From CBDFHB01 sp965250115 (GTDB taxonomy: Bacteria; Acidobacteriota; Vicinamibacteria; Marinacidobacterales; SMYC01), in contig CBDFNJ010000002.1 in NCBI GenBank assembly GCA_965250115.1, positions 1,674,001-1,738,000 of the forward strand: a stretch of DNA of 64,000 nt, given 5' to 3'. The position numbers and the translations under genes were made by a program. The notes under the pieces are model-generated. The model was not told where the DNA came from. It was given only the letters and a program-made list of their open reading frames with translations, and made no database searches. The stretch's first letter is position 1. Each line of letters opens with the position of its first letter. Of the stretch, positions 54,494 to 62,281 are shown piece by piece.

Positions 54494-55877
54494 GGGTCTA
54501 CGCGGATTCGTGTGGGTTGAAAACTGCATTTCTGGGTAATGGCGGAAGGAAAGCCGCCACGATCTTCAGCTTGAGATATTCCTCGTCGCGATAGCCGTAG
54601 GCGCGTCGTTGCAGCACACGGATTTTGTTGTTGACCCCTTCAACTAGGCCGAGACTGACTTTGTTCTCCGGATGACAGTAGGAGGCGATACCATCCCAAT
54701 GGGACTCAATCATACCGGCGAACTTCTGGTACGGATGCAGGCGTTGCCATTTGAGGCTGTCTTTCCAACGAGTGAAAAAGGCGCGAGCGCCGCGTTCGGT
54801 GCGGTAATCCCAGAGTTGCCCGAAGGCCTCCTTCAAAATAAAGGCGGTGTTCAGGCGCCGGTTGGCCTGGAGCAACTTTTTGAGTGCGCGGCGACCGTCT
54901 AGGCTCAGGTTCTCCCGCCGGGAAAGCAAAGTGTAACGCTGCCCCTTGATGTACGACCGGTCCTTGCCGCTGAGGCGTTTGTACTCACCGCGCCGGACCT
55001 CATCGAGGGCCTTTGACAGATGACGCATGATATGAAACTTGTCGAAGATGATCCGCGCATTAGGCGCGTTGTGAATCGCCGAGTTCCGGAAGGGCTTCCA
55101 CATATCCATGGCGGCCAGCTTGATACGGGCGCTTTTCTTTCCGCCCAACGCCTTGAAGAACAAATCGATGTCAGTTTCTTTGCGACCCTCACCGCCCACC
55201 CAGATGGGACGCGCCCGCTCCAGGTCGCTGACAATGACGCGATAGTTATGTCCCTTGCGGATGGAGATCTCATCGACACCGATGGCCCGAGGCGCCGGTA
55301 GCCCCGCCCGGTCGACCTGCTCTTGCATGTAGAGCGTATCCAGAGCCTTCACCGTACCGTGGTGCAGACGTTCCATCTCGGCCACCGCCTTGTTCGGCAT
55401 ATCCCGGCACAGCTTGCCCACATGCGTCGCAAAACGCTGGGTGTAGCGCGAGTTGTTCGCCAGCCAGTCTAGGTGTTCTACATGCACACCGCCGCACCCA
55501 GAACAGTTGACGCGCCAACGCTCGTATTCCAGATAGATCCGCCAGCCTGCCAACGACAGGTCGCGGACCCGGCACACTTGCTTGTCATAGCGCCCCCGGC
55601 ACCGTTGCCCACAGTAAGAGCACACAGCTGTTTTTTTCGCCTCTTGAGCTGGATGACGCGGGCGTATCGGTCACCGAATAGACCCTTCAATCCGGCACCA
55701 ACCACGAAACCTGGCAGCGCAAACAGCGAGCGGATCGACTGGGAATTTTTCACTCGGTTAGCCTATCCTAAAAATGGACCACTTTTCAGCACCTGATGAA
55801 GTACTCGATACCTTTTCCACACAATGAGTTACACTGTTTTTCCGTCAGAACTTACCCACACGAATCCGCGTTAACCC
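54494..55877 (-). mobile_element. Full-length ISL3-family element, 1384 bp
   Basis: Perfect 8-bp target duplication AGAATACA (54486-54493 and 55878-55885). Ends GGGTCTACGCGG and, inverted, GGGTTAACGCGG begin ~25-bp terminal inverted repeats. Parent type of the deleted copy at 18077-18737. Confidence 0.93.
54498..55753 (-). CDS. ISL3-family transposase, read through a -1 shift at A7
   Basis: The catalytic part begins at 55625 (CSYCGQRCRGRYDKQVCRVR zinc-finger block) and contains the DDE region AIGVDEISIRKGHNYRVIV ... LAAMDMWKPF ... FDKFHIMRHLSKALDEVRRG ... ending at 54498. An upstream frame from GTG 55753 (NSQSIRSLFALPGFVVGAGL to IQLKRRKK) supplies the usual ISL3 N-terminus. It is joined by a -1 step at CGA AAA AAA C. 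The total is ~417 residues, normal for ISL3. The same A7 exists in the deleted copy. Confidence 0.85.
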
Positions 55878-56403
55878 AGAATACAAGAGCCTATCCCACA
55901 CACGATGGGACTGCAAATATCACGTTGTGTTCATCCCGAAGTACCGAAGGAAGAAGATGTATGGTGCAATCAGAACGCATCTGGGAAAGATTCTCCACGA
56001 GCTGGCGAAACAAAAAGAGGCCCGGATTCTGGAGGGCCACTTGATGTCGGACCACGTCCACATGTGCATCAGCATCCCACCGAAGTTTGCGGTGTTGAAC
56101 GTGGTGGGGTTCATCAAAGGCAAGAGTGCGATCTCGGTGGCACGGAACTTCCGCGGACGCAGACGCAACTTCACCGGCGAAAGCTTCTGGGCACGCGGTT
56201 ACTTCGTGTCGACCGTAGGCTTGGACGAAGAGATGGTCCGCAAGTACATTCGTGACCAAGAGCAGGAGGACCAACGTCTGGACCAGCTGAATATGGACTG
56301 GTCGGGCTCGTAGTTGGGGAGCAAGATCGACCCCTTTAGGGGGCTCATGAACAGCCCCTTCGAGGGGCTCTTATGAATAGGCCCCCGGCTTTGCCGGGGG
56401 TCA

Positions 56404-56475
56404 CTTTAACTCCACGTGCAGCTGTCGGACGCCTCCCACCACCCGTTCGATTGCCGGCGTCCTCAGTTCTCGGCG
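56404..56475 (+). other. Partial attC-like site 3
   Basis: CTTTAAC followed by CCACGTGCAGCTGTCGGACGCC, nearly identical to the left arm of site 1, then a variable loop and GGCGTCC. The distal right arm and R' core are diverged. The IS200-type right end touches its 5' edge, so the element may have inserted in or beside the site. Confidence 0.5.
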
Positions 56476-56562
56476 CCTAATTGCCGGGTGAAGTCGGACG
56501 TGGCCCGTCGCTTCCTCGCCGGCAGTATGATTGCTGTTGTTGTGGTACTTGCGGGACGTGTC

Positions 56563-57951
56563 TTAGCGTTCCATTTCGCCGACGCGGCGGAAGTAGTCGG
56601 CGAAAGCCATCATGCCGCCCTCGGCCTGTTGCCAGTCGTAGTTCTCGTTGGGCGCGTGGTAGCCGTGCTCGGGTAGCGACAAGCCCAGAAAGAAGACCGG
56701 GGCTTTCAGAACTTTCTCCATCGACACTACGGCGCCGATGGAGCCGCCCTCGCGCACGAATACAGGAGTCTTTCCGAAGGCGAAGTGCATCGAGGCCCGG
56801 ATGGCATCGGGATGGGGCCCTTCGGTGTGTCCCTGGTAGGCGGGGAGGCCGTGCTGGGCTTTGACTTTGACGTCGGGGTTGGACTCCTTCACGAACCCCT
56901 TTACGAGCTTGACGATTTTCTTATCGTCCATATTCGGCACCAGCCGGCAGGAGACGATCGCCGTCGCGCGAGGGGGCACGATGGTCTTGACGCCCGGGCC
57001 CTGGTAGCCGCCGGCGATGCCGTGCACTTCGAAGGTCGGCATGCACCAGATGCGCTTCATGACCTTTACCGGATCGGTGACGCGAAGCGACTTGAACTCG
57101 TGGTCTTTCTTGAACGTTTGGGTGTTGAAGCCGGACTTCTTGAGATCGGCGATCTCGGCCCTCGTGGGCGGAACCACGTCGTCATAGAAGCCAGGAATTT
57201 TGACGTCTCCGGTCTTGGCGTCAAAGCACTCCGAGATGAGCTGACAGAGCTCGGCGATGGGGTTGCGGGCCGCGCCGCCCGACGTGCCAGAGTGCTGATC
57301 CGTGGCGCCGGTCTCGAGGTAGAAACGGAACCCTTGCAGTCCGCGCAAGCCGGCAGGGCAGGCCGGCCGCGACCGTGACACCCAGACCGTATCCGAAACG
57401 ACGACCGAGTCCGTCGCGAGCTGGTTCTTTTCCCTGCGGATGGTCGTTTCGAAGTGGGGGCTACCGATCTCCTCTTCGGCTTCCCAGAGCAAGTGGATAT
57501 TGACGCGGGCTCCGTGGGCCAGCGCGTACTTCGCGCCCCACAGAGCGGTCAGGGCCGGACCTTTGTCGTCAGTGGTGCCGTGTCCCCAGTAGCGGTCACC
57601 CTCGACGGTAAATCGAAACGGCTCCGTCTTCCATCCGTCCGACTTCTCGGCAGGCTGGACGTCGAGGTGATTGTAGACGGTCACGGTCGGGAGATCGGGA
57701 TCCTGGTCGAAGCGTCCGTGGAGCATGGCGTGTCCGCCGGTATCGAGCACCTTGGGCTCGCCACCCATGCGACGAATGAGCTCGGCCGCTTGAGAGACGA
57801 TCGACGAGACGTCGGTTTGCCGCTGGGGATCGGCCGACACGCTCGGGACCTCGACGAGCTCTCGGAGAGTCTTTTCGAAGCTCTTGCGTTGTGAGGCGGT
57901 ATAGTCGAGAAGCGATTTCTTCGCAAACCCCTGGTTGTCCGTTCCGGTCAT
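56563..57951 (-). CDS. M20-family dipeptidase / metallopeptidase
   Basis: 462 residues from ATG 57951. Two-zinc M20 ligands: His in TVYNHLDVQPAEKSDGWKTE, bridging Asp in YWGHGTTDDKGP, Glu pair in LLWEAEEEIGS, Asp in VVVSDTVWV and the final His in LPEHGYHAPNENYDW. A dimerisation/lid domain (ATDQHSGTSGGAARNPIAEL) is present. Likely cleaves dipeptides or acylated amino acids. No signal peptide. The frame extends upstream to 58467 without homology. Confidence 0.93.
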   Translation of the reverse strand: MTGTDNQGFAKKSLLDYTASQRKSFEKTLRELVEVPSVSADPQRQTDVSSIVSQAAELIRRMGGEPKVLDTGGHAMLHGRFDQDPDLPTVTVYNHLDVQPAEKSDGWKTEPFRFTVEGDRYWGHGTTDDKGPALTALWGAKYALAHGARVNIHLLWEAEEEIGSPHFETTIRREKNQLATDSVVVSDTVWVSRSRPACPAGLRGLQGFRFYLETGATDQHSGTSGGAARNPIAELCQLISECFDAKTGDVKIPGFYDDVVPPTRAEIADLKKSGFNTQTFKKDHEFKSLRVTDPVKVMKRIWCMPTFEVHGIAGGYQGPGVKTIVPPRATAIVSCRLVPNMDDKKIVKLVKGFVKESNPDVKVKAQHGLPAYQGHTEGPHPDAIRASMHFAFGKTPVFVREGGSIGAVVSMEKVLKAPVFFLGLSLPEHGYHAPNENYDWQQAEGGMMAFADYFRRVGEMER

Positions 57952-58224
57952 CGACGGCGATTGCTCCTTGCTGATCTTGGACGGTGTTCTACCGTGCCGG
58001 AGGCTCAGCATACAGAGACGCCTCATTGACGTCAACGCGCCTGCCAAGCGTGGAGAAACGACGGGAAAAAGCCCCCAGGGCGTAGGGGAACGGCTACGAA
58101 ACTGCGCAATCCGGGCGTTACGGTAGGCAGGTGTTAACTTGAGTATCGACAAACTCTTGCGGTCGTTTTCCTGGCTCGTTGGGGCGGAACGGAAATTGCA
58201 CCGGTCGTGTAGAGATCTAATGTA

Positions 58225-59145
58225 ATGGACAACGAGCCCACGAACGGAGTGAAGGCCGACCCGCTTGTAGGCAAGCGGCTTCGGGAGTATCTCATCCTGG
58301 ACCTCATCGGAAAGGGTGGGATGGCCAAAGTCTACAAGGCTCGGCACGTGCTCCTCGACGAGATCAGGGCCATCAAATTCCTCCGCCCCGAGCTTCGCGA
58401 GCGCCAGGAGTGCATCGCCCGCTTCCGCCGGGAGGCGCAGATCATGGTTCAGCTCAGGAGCAAGCACCTCGCGATGCTCTATGAGTTCGGCACCGTGGGC
58501 AGCGAGCTCTTCTTTCTCGTCATGGAATATCTGGAGGGGGAGAGCCTTCGGCGGCGTCTAAGGCGAACGAGCTGGATTCCCACCGGCGAGGCTATCCGTA
58601 TCATCCAGCAAGTGGCGCTTGGGCTCGCGGAGGCTCACAAGCTCGACGTGGTCCACCGCGACGTCTCTCCGGACAACATCTTGATAGTGCGTGAAAACGA
58701 CCACGAGACCGCCAAGATAATCGATTTCGGAATCGCGAAGAACTTCGTGAGCGGTGGCGGTAAGATCACGGGCACGATGAAACTCGTCGGCAAAGCGGAA
58801 TACGTTGCTCCCGAGCAGATCTGCGCGCCAGTCGGAGACGAGCCCGCCGAATCGGTGGACGGTCGGACGGATATCTACTCGCTCGGCATCACCTTCTACG
58901 AGCTCCTGAGCGGAAGCAAAGCCTTTGAGGCGAAGAGCTCCAAGGCTTTCCTTGCCAAGCATCTGACGGAGATCCCGAAGCCGATATCGGAGATCAATCC
59001 GCTCGTCCGCATCTCACCCGCGATCGAGGACCTGCTACAGCGAATGCTCGCGAAGAGTAAGGAGGATCGCCCGGAGTCGATGGAAAGCCTCTATATGGAG
59101 CTCTTGGCCTTGACCCACGAAACGCCCCTGCTCACTCCGGTGTAA
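58225..59145 (+). CDS. PknB-type serine/threonine protein kinase
   Basis: 306 residues, kinase domain only. Gly-rich loop (LIGKGGMAKVYKARH), catalytic Lys in IRAIKFLRPE, the loop VVHRDVSPDNILIV (HRD with S in place of the usual K two residues on, a variant frequent in myxobacterial-type kinases), DFGIAKN (DFG) and the P+1/APE region VGKAEYVAPEQIC. There is no transmembrane or PASTA segment, so it is a soluble cytoplasmic kinase. Targets unknown. Confidence 0.92.
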   Translation: MDNEPTNGVKADPLVGKRLREYLILDLIGKGGMAKVYKARHVLLDEIRAIKFLRPELRERQECIARFRREAQIMVQLRSKHLAMLYEFGTVGSELFFLVMEYLEGESLRRRLRRTSWIPTGEAIRIIQQVALGLAEAHKLDVVHRDVSPDNILIVRENDHETAKIIDFGIAKNFVSGGGKITGTMKLVGKAEYVAPEQICAPVGDEPAESVDGRTDIYSLGITFYELLSGSKAFEAKSSKAFLAKHLTEIPKPISEINPLVRISPAIEDLLQRMLAKSKEDRPESMESLYMELLALTHETPLLTPV

Positions 59146-59165
59146 GCCCCCCGCGCCTGATAGAA

Positions 59166-59666
59166 TTGCGGGCCGTGCCCGCTAGTTTCTCCCGAACGAT
59201 GCGATCCCTCGATAGGGATCACTTCCGCCCAACAGTTCTCGGGATCGCCATTGTTATCTGCCTCCTTCTCGTCTGGGCCTCTTGGTTCTTTTTGTCGGAG
59301 CTGACGCTCTACGAGGTATCGGAGGCCGCCCAAGTGGTGGACGGGCAGCGGGTCACCGCGGAGTTCCCCATCGAGCGGAGTCTCGGACGTATTCGTCCGG
59401 GCCAGAGCGCGACGCTGCGGCTCGCCGTCTTCTCGTGGGTTCAATATGGAACCCTGAGAGCGAAAGTTCAGCGGGTGCGAACGGACACGAAGAGTGGAAC
59501 GGTGCATGTCGAGCTCTCCCTGGACGATGCGGAAAGCTTTCCCTCTGCGATCGAGTCGGGCTCGCGGGGCACCGTCGAAATCGCAGTCGAGAGAATCTCT
59601 CCCGCGGCTCTCGTGCTGCGTGCGGCGGGCAAAACCGCGGCCCGCCCCACGCGAAGCGGCCGGTAG
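59166..59666 (+). CDS. Short HlyD-like membrane-fusion protein
   Basis: 166 residues (TTG 59166; GTG 59175 or ATG 59199 are alternatives). One N-terminal helix (VLGIAIVICLLLVWASWFFL), then LTLYEVSEAAQVV and a C-terminal beta-barrel segment (GRIRPGQSATLRLAVFSWVQ) as in HlyD adaptors. The lipoyl and coiled-coil hairpin between them are missing, so it cannot span to an outer-membrane channel. No ABC transporter is adjacent. Confidence 0.65.
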   Translation: MRAVPASFSRTMRSLDRDHFRPTVLGIAIVICLLLVWASWFFLSELTLYEVSEAAQVVDGQRVTAEFPIERSLGRIRPGQSATLRLAVFSWVQYGTLRAKVQRVRTDTKSGTVHVELSLDDAESFPSAIESGSRGTVEIAVERISPAALVLRAAGKTAARPTRSGR

Positions 59667-59723
59667 CACGGTTTTCTGAAACTGGTGGGTGATTTCCCTT
59701 ATCGTGTAAGTTAGTGAGAGGGA

Positions 59724-60257
59724 ATGCGTTATCTTGCTACCGCCATCACAACGCTCTCGTTGCTGGCAACGGCCTCTTCTTCCGTCGAGAAGCTGAGTGA
59801 CGATCACCAACCGTTTCTCTCTGATTTCGAGGGTAGTGATGGACGAGTCCGACTGGTGGTGCTCCTGTCTCCGACGTGACCCAAGTGCCAATCGGGCGCC
59901 CGTGTGGTGCAGCGCGTTCTCGAAAGACTAGAGGGGCAGCCCATCGACGCTTTCATCGTCTGGCTTCCCGTCGTCCGCGGAGACTATTACGAAGAGACCC
60001 ATCACGCTCGGACGATGGTTCGGGATCGGCGAGCTCGCCACTACTGGGACTCCGCCGGGAAGCTTGGCGAGGCACTCTCGCCAATTCTCGGCCTTCGAGC
60101 GACAATGGCTTGGGACGTCTATATTGTGTTCGACAGTAAGGCTTCGGGGCTGCACAGGCCCGTCGGCTGGATGCATCAGCTCATCGGCGAGGATCGCGCC
60201 CGTGAGCTCACGGAGTACGGGCTCGAGAAGCTCTTGCGCGACCTGTCGACCGATTGA
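59724..60257 (+). CDS. Exported thioredoxin-like protein, probable selenoprotein (Sec52 at TGA 59877)
   Basis: ATG 59724 follows GAGAGGGA. Signal peptide (LATAITTLSLLATASSS), then GRVRLVVLLSPT-[TGA]-PKCQSGARVVQR. The TGA takes the place of the first Cys of a CxxC redox centre (U-P-K-C). The same frame continues without further stops for 126 codons: LEGQPIDAFIVWLPVVRGDY, RARHYWDSAGKLGEAL, AWDVYIVFDSK, VGWMHQLIGEDRARELT. That places the in-frame stop exactly where selenocysteine replaces cysteine in many thioredoxin-like selenoproteins. The family looks like an uncharacterised periplasmic thioredoxin relative. Downstream comes the LeuA-like gene 11 bases later. Confidence 0.78.
59885..59910 (+). 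promoter_or_regulatory. Candidate bacterial SECIS hairpin
   Basis: GTGCCA (59885-59890) pairs with TGGTGC (59905-59910) allowing two G-U pairs. An inner CGG/CCG stem closes the loop GCGC (59896-59899). The loop starts 17 nt after the TGA and has G at its first position, matching the general bacterial SECIS pattern. Drawn by eye, no energy computed. Confidence 0.5.
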
Positions 60258-60268
60258 GGAGGCACCAA

Positions 60269-61528
60269 GTGTCTAGCAAGCCTAGTAGGGAGACGGAGCT
60301 GATCTACGATTGGAACCGTGCTTCCGAGGCAACGGACCGTGCTCCGCGCAAGTCGATCGAGCTCGACGATGAAACGCTACGGGACGGTCTGCAGAGCCCC
60401 TCGGTGATCTCGCCCCCCATAGAAAAGAAGATAGAGATTCTTCACTTGATGGAAGCCGTCGGGATACATGCGGCCAATATCGGTCTGCCCGGAGCCGGGC
60501 CCCACGTGCAGAAGCAGGTTCTTCGGCTCGCTCGCGCGATTGTCGACCAGCGGATGAAAATCCAGCCCAACTGTGCGGCGCGAACGCTCAAAGCGGATAT
60601 CGAGCCCATCGTCGAGATCTCACAGAAGGCGGGAATTGCCATCGAGGCGGCCACGTTCATCGGTTCGAGCCCCATCCGCCAGTACGCCGAGAACTGGGAG
60701 CTCGAGCGGCTCGTGAAGCACACCGAGGAAGCGGTACGCTTCAGCGTAGAGAACGGCCTGCCGAATATGTACGTGACCGAGGACACGACGCGCGCGCGGC
60801 CCGAGACGATTCGGAAGCTCTATACGACGGCCATCGAGTGCGGCGCGCGGAGAGTCGTCGTGACGGATACCGTGGGGTACGCGACTCCCGATGGCGTCAA
60901 TGCTCTGATCGGCTTCATGAAGGAAGTGGTGGCCGATACGGGTGAGGAGGTCAAAATCGACTGGCACGGTCATCGCGATAGAGGGCTTTCGATCCCGAAC
61001 AGCCTGGCGGCAATCGATGCGGGAGTAGACCGCGTCCATGCCTGCGCTCTCGGCATCGGCGAGCGTTGTGGAAACACACCGATGGATATCCTGTTGGTGA
61101 ATCTGAAGCTCGCCGGTCGTCTCGACAACGATCTGAGCCGCCTCGCCGATTACTGTCGATTGGTCTCGGAGGCGGTCGGCGTGCCCATCCCGGCGAACTA
61201 TCCCGTGGTTGGAGAGGATGCCTTTCGGACCGGCACGGGTGTACACGCCGCGGCGGTCATCAAGGCTCTTGACAAGCACGACCTCTGGTTGGCGGATCGG
61301 GTCTACTCGGGGGTGCCGGCGGCGGAATTCGGTCGAACCCAGCGTATCGAGGTTGGCCCGATGAGCGGCCTGTCGAACGTTCAGTACTGGCTGCGAGAGA
61401 GGGGCCTTCCTTTAGACGACGAGCTCGTGGAGGCAATCTTGCGCAAGGCGAAGACCTCCAATCACGTCCTCGATGACGCGGAGATCGAGGCGGTGGCGAA
61501 TCACTACCTTGGCGCTTCGCGGGCCTAG
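60269..61528 (+). CDS. LeuA-family (isopropylmalate/homocitrate synthase-type) DRE-TIM metallolyase
   Basis: 419 residues from GTG 60269, six bases after GAGGAGG. Catalytic loop LDDETLRDGLQSPS (the R-D/G metal and substrate block), metal-binding HGHRDRGLSIPN, and the signature CALGIGERCGNTPMDILLVN. Condenses acetyl-CoA with a 2-oxo acid, or runs an aldol-type lyase. It lacks the C-terminal allosteric regulatory domain of true LeuA (~500 residues), so homocitrate/citramalate-like or catabolic substrates are possible. Confidence 0.82.
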   Translation: MSSKPSRETELIYDWNRASEATDRAPRKSIELDDETLRDGLQSPSVISPPIEKKIEILHLMEAVGIHAANIGLPGAGPHVQKQVLRLARAIVDQRMKIQPNCAARTLKADIEPIVEISQKAGIAIEAATFIGSSPIRQYAENWELERLVKHTEEAVRFSVENGLPNMYVTEDTTRARPETIRKLYTTAIECGARRVVVTDTVGYATPDGVNALIGFMKEVVADTGEEVKIDWHGHRDRGLSIPNSLAAIDAGVDRVHACALGIGERCGNTPMDILLVNLKLAGRLDNDLSRLADYCRLVSEAVGVPIPANYPVVGEDAFRTGTGVHAAAVIKALDKHDLWLADRVYSGVPAAEFGRTQRIEVGPMSGLSNVQYWLRERGLPLDDELVEAILRKAKTSNHVLDDAEIEAVANHYLGASRA

Positions 61529-61541
61529 CCCTGCCTGCTCC

Positions 61542-62281
61542 GTGCCAATTCACTCAACCGCCATCGTCGATCCGGGCGCGGCACGCGCATTGGCGCGCAC
61601 GTGGTTCTCAATTCCGGCGCACAGCTCGGCGAGAGAGTGCAAGTGCACGAGGGTACGGTGCTCGGGGGCGAGCCCCAGGACTTGAACTTCGACGGGTCGC
61701 CGAGTTTTGCGAGCATCGGGAATGACTCGGTCATACGAGAGTTCTCAACCGTTCATCGAAGTGCCGTCGAGCAGGGTGTGACGCGAGTCGGCCGGCGTTG
61801 TTTCATCATGGCCTACGGTCACGTCGCTCATGATTGCGATATCGGCGACGAGGCGGTCATCGCGAGCTATGCGGCACTGGCTGGCCACATCCATGTCGGT
61901 CGTCGCGCGTTCGTTTCGGGCGGAGTCGTGATCCACCAGTTTTCTCGCATCGGGGATTTGGCGATGATCGGTGGTGGCTCGAAAGTAAACCTGGACGTGC
62001 CGCCCTATTTCATCGTCGACGGAGTGCCCGCGAGAGCGGTCGGAGTGAACGTGGTCGGCTTGCGACGTGCCGAGGCGACGGATGAGGACGTCCGCGTCTT
62101 GAAGAGGGCATTTCGATCGCTCTATCGAGCGAAGCTTCCGCTTCGCGAGGCGGCCGCCGAGATCGGCTCGATGGGCAACGCCTTCGCCGAACGGCTAGCC
62201 GACTTCGTTCGGGCGAGTGAGCGGGGGATTTGCCACGCTAGGCGTCGTTCAGCCAAGGACGAAAGTCGTCGACTCCGCTAG
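61542..62281 (+). CDS. lpxA: UDP-N-acetylglucosamine acyltransferase with an N-terminal frameshift
   Basis: First step of lipid A synthesis. From 61601 the left-handed beta-helix is clear: TVLGGEPQDLNFDGSPSFAS, IREFSTVHRS, the catalytic His in FIMAYGHVAHDCDIGDE, HIHVGRRAFVSGG, HQFSRIGDLAMIGGGS and a C-terminal helix ending VRASERGICHARRR. The expected start VPIHSTAIVDPGA lies at 61542 in another frame and is joined near 61580, with ~22 residues of the first coils apparently missing. This is surprising for an essential gene. An assembly error, an internal restart, or a second lpxA elsewhere are possible. Confidence 0.85.

Larger units (their letters stand above)
54481..56313 (+). pseudogene. 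IS200-type TnpA (Y1 transposase) split by ISL3
   Basis: GTG 54481 reads VKEY before the insertion. Skipping 54494-55885 continues KSLSHTRWDCKYHVVFIPKY. The HUH motif is HVH in LMSDHVHMCISIPP and the catalytic Tyr lies in VRKYIRDQEQ. Restored length ~147 residues. Without the first codons an internal ATG (such as 55957) would still miss the N-terminal strand. Confidence 0.85.
54371..56405 (+). mobile_element. IS200/IS605-type element carrying a nested ISL3
   Basis: Subterminal hairpins at both ends: left 54376-54392 (CCCCGGC/TCT/GCCGGGG), right 56382-56400 (CCCCCGGC/TTT/GCCGGGGG), the single-strand recognition structures of Y1 transposases. Another hairpin (56353-56369) precedes the right end. 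Between them lies a tnpA gene. Without the ISL3 the element is ~650 bp, the IS200 size. Outer limits are approximate because Y1 elements make no target duplication. The right end abuts the half attC-like site 3. Confidence 0.78.
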
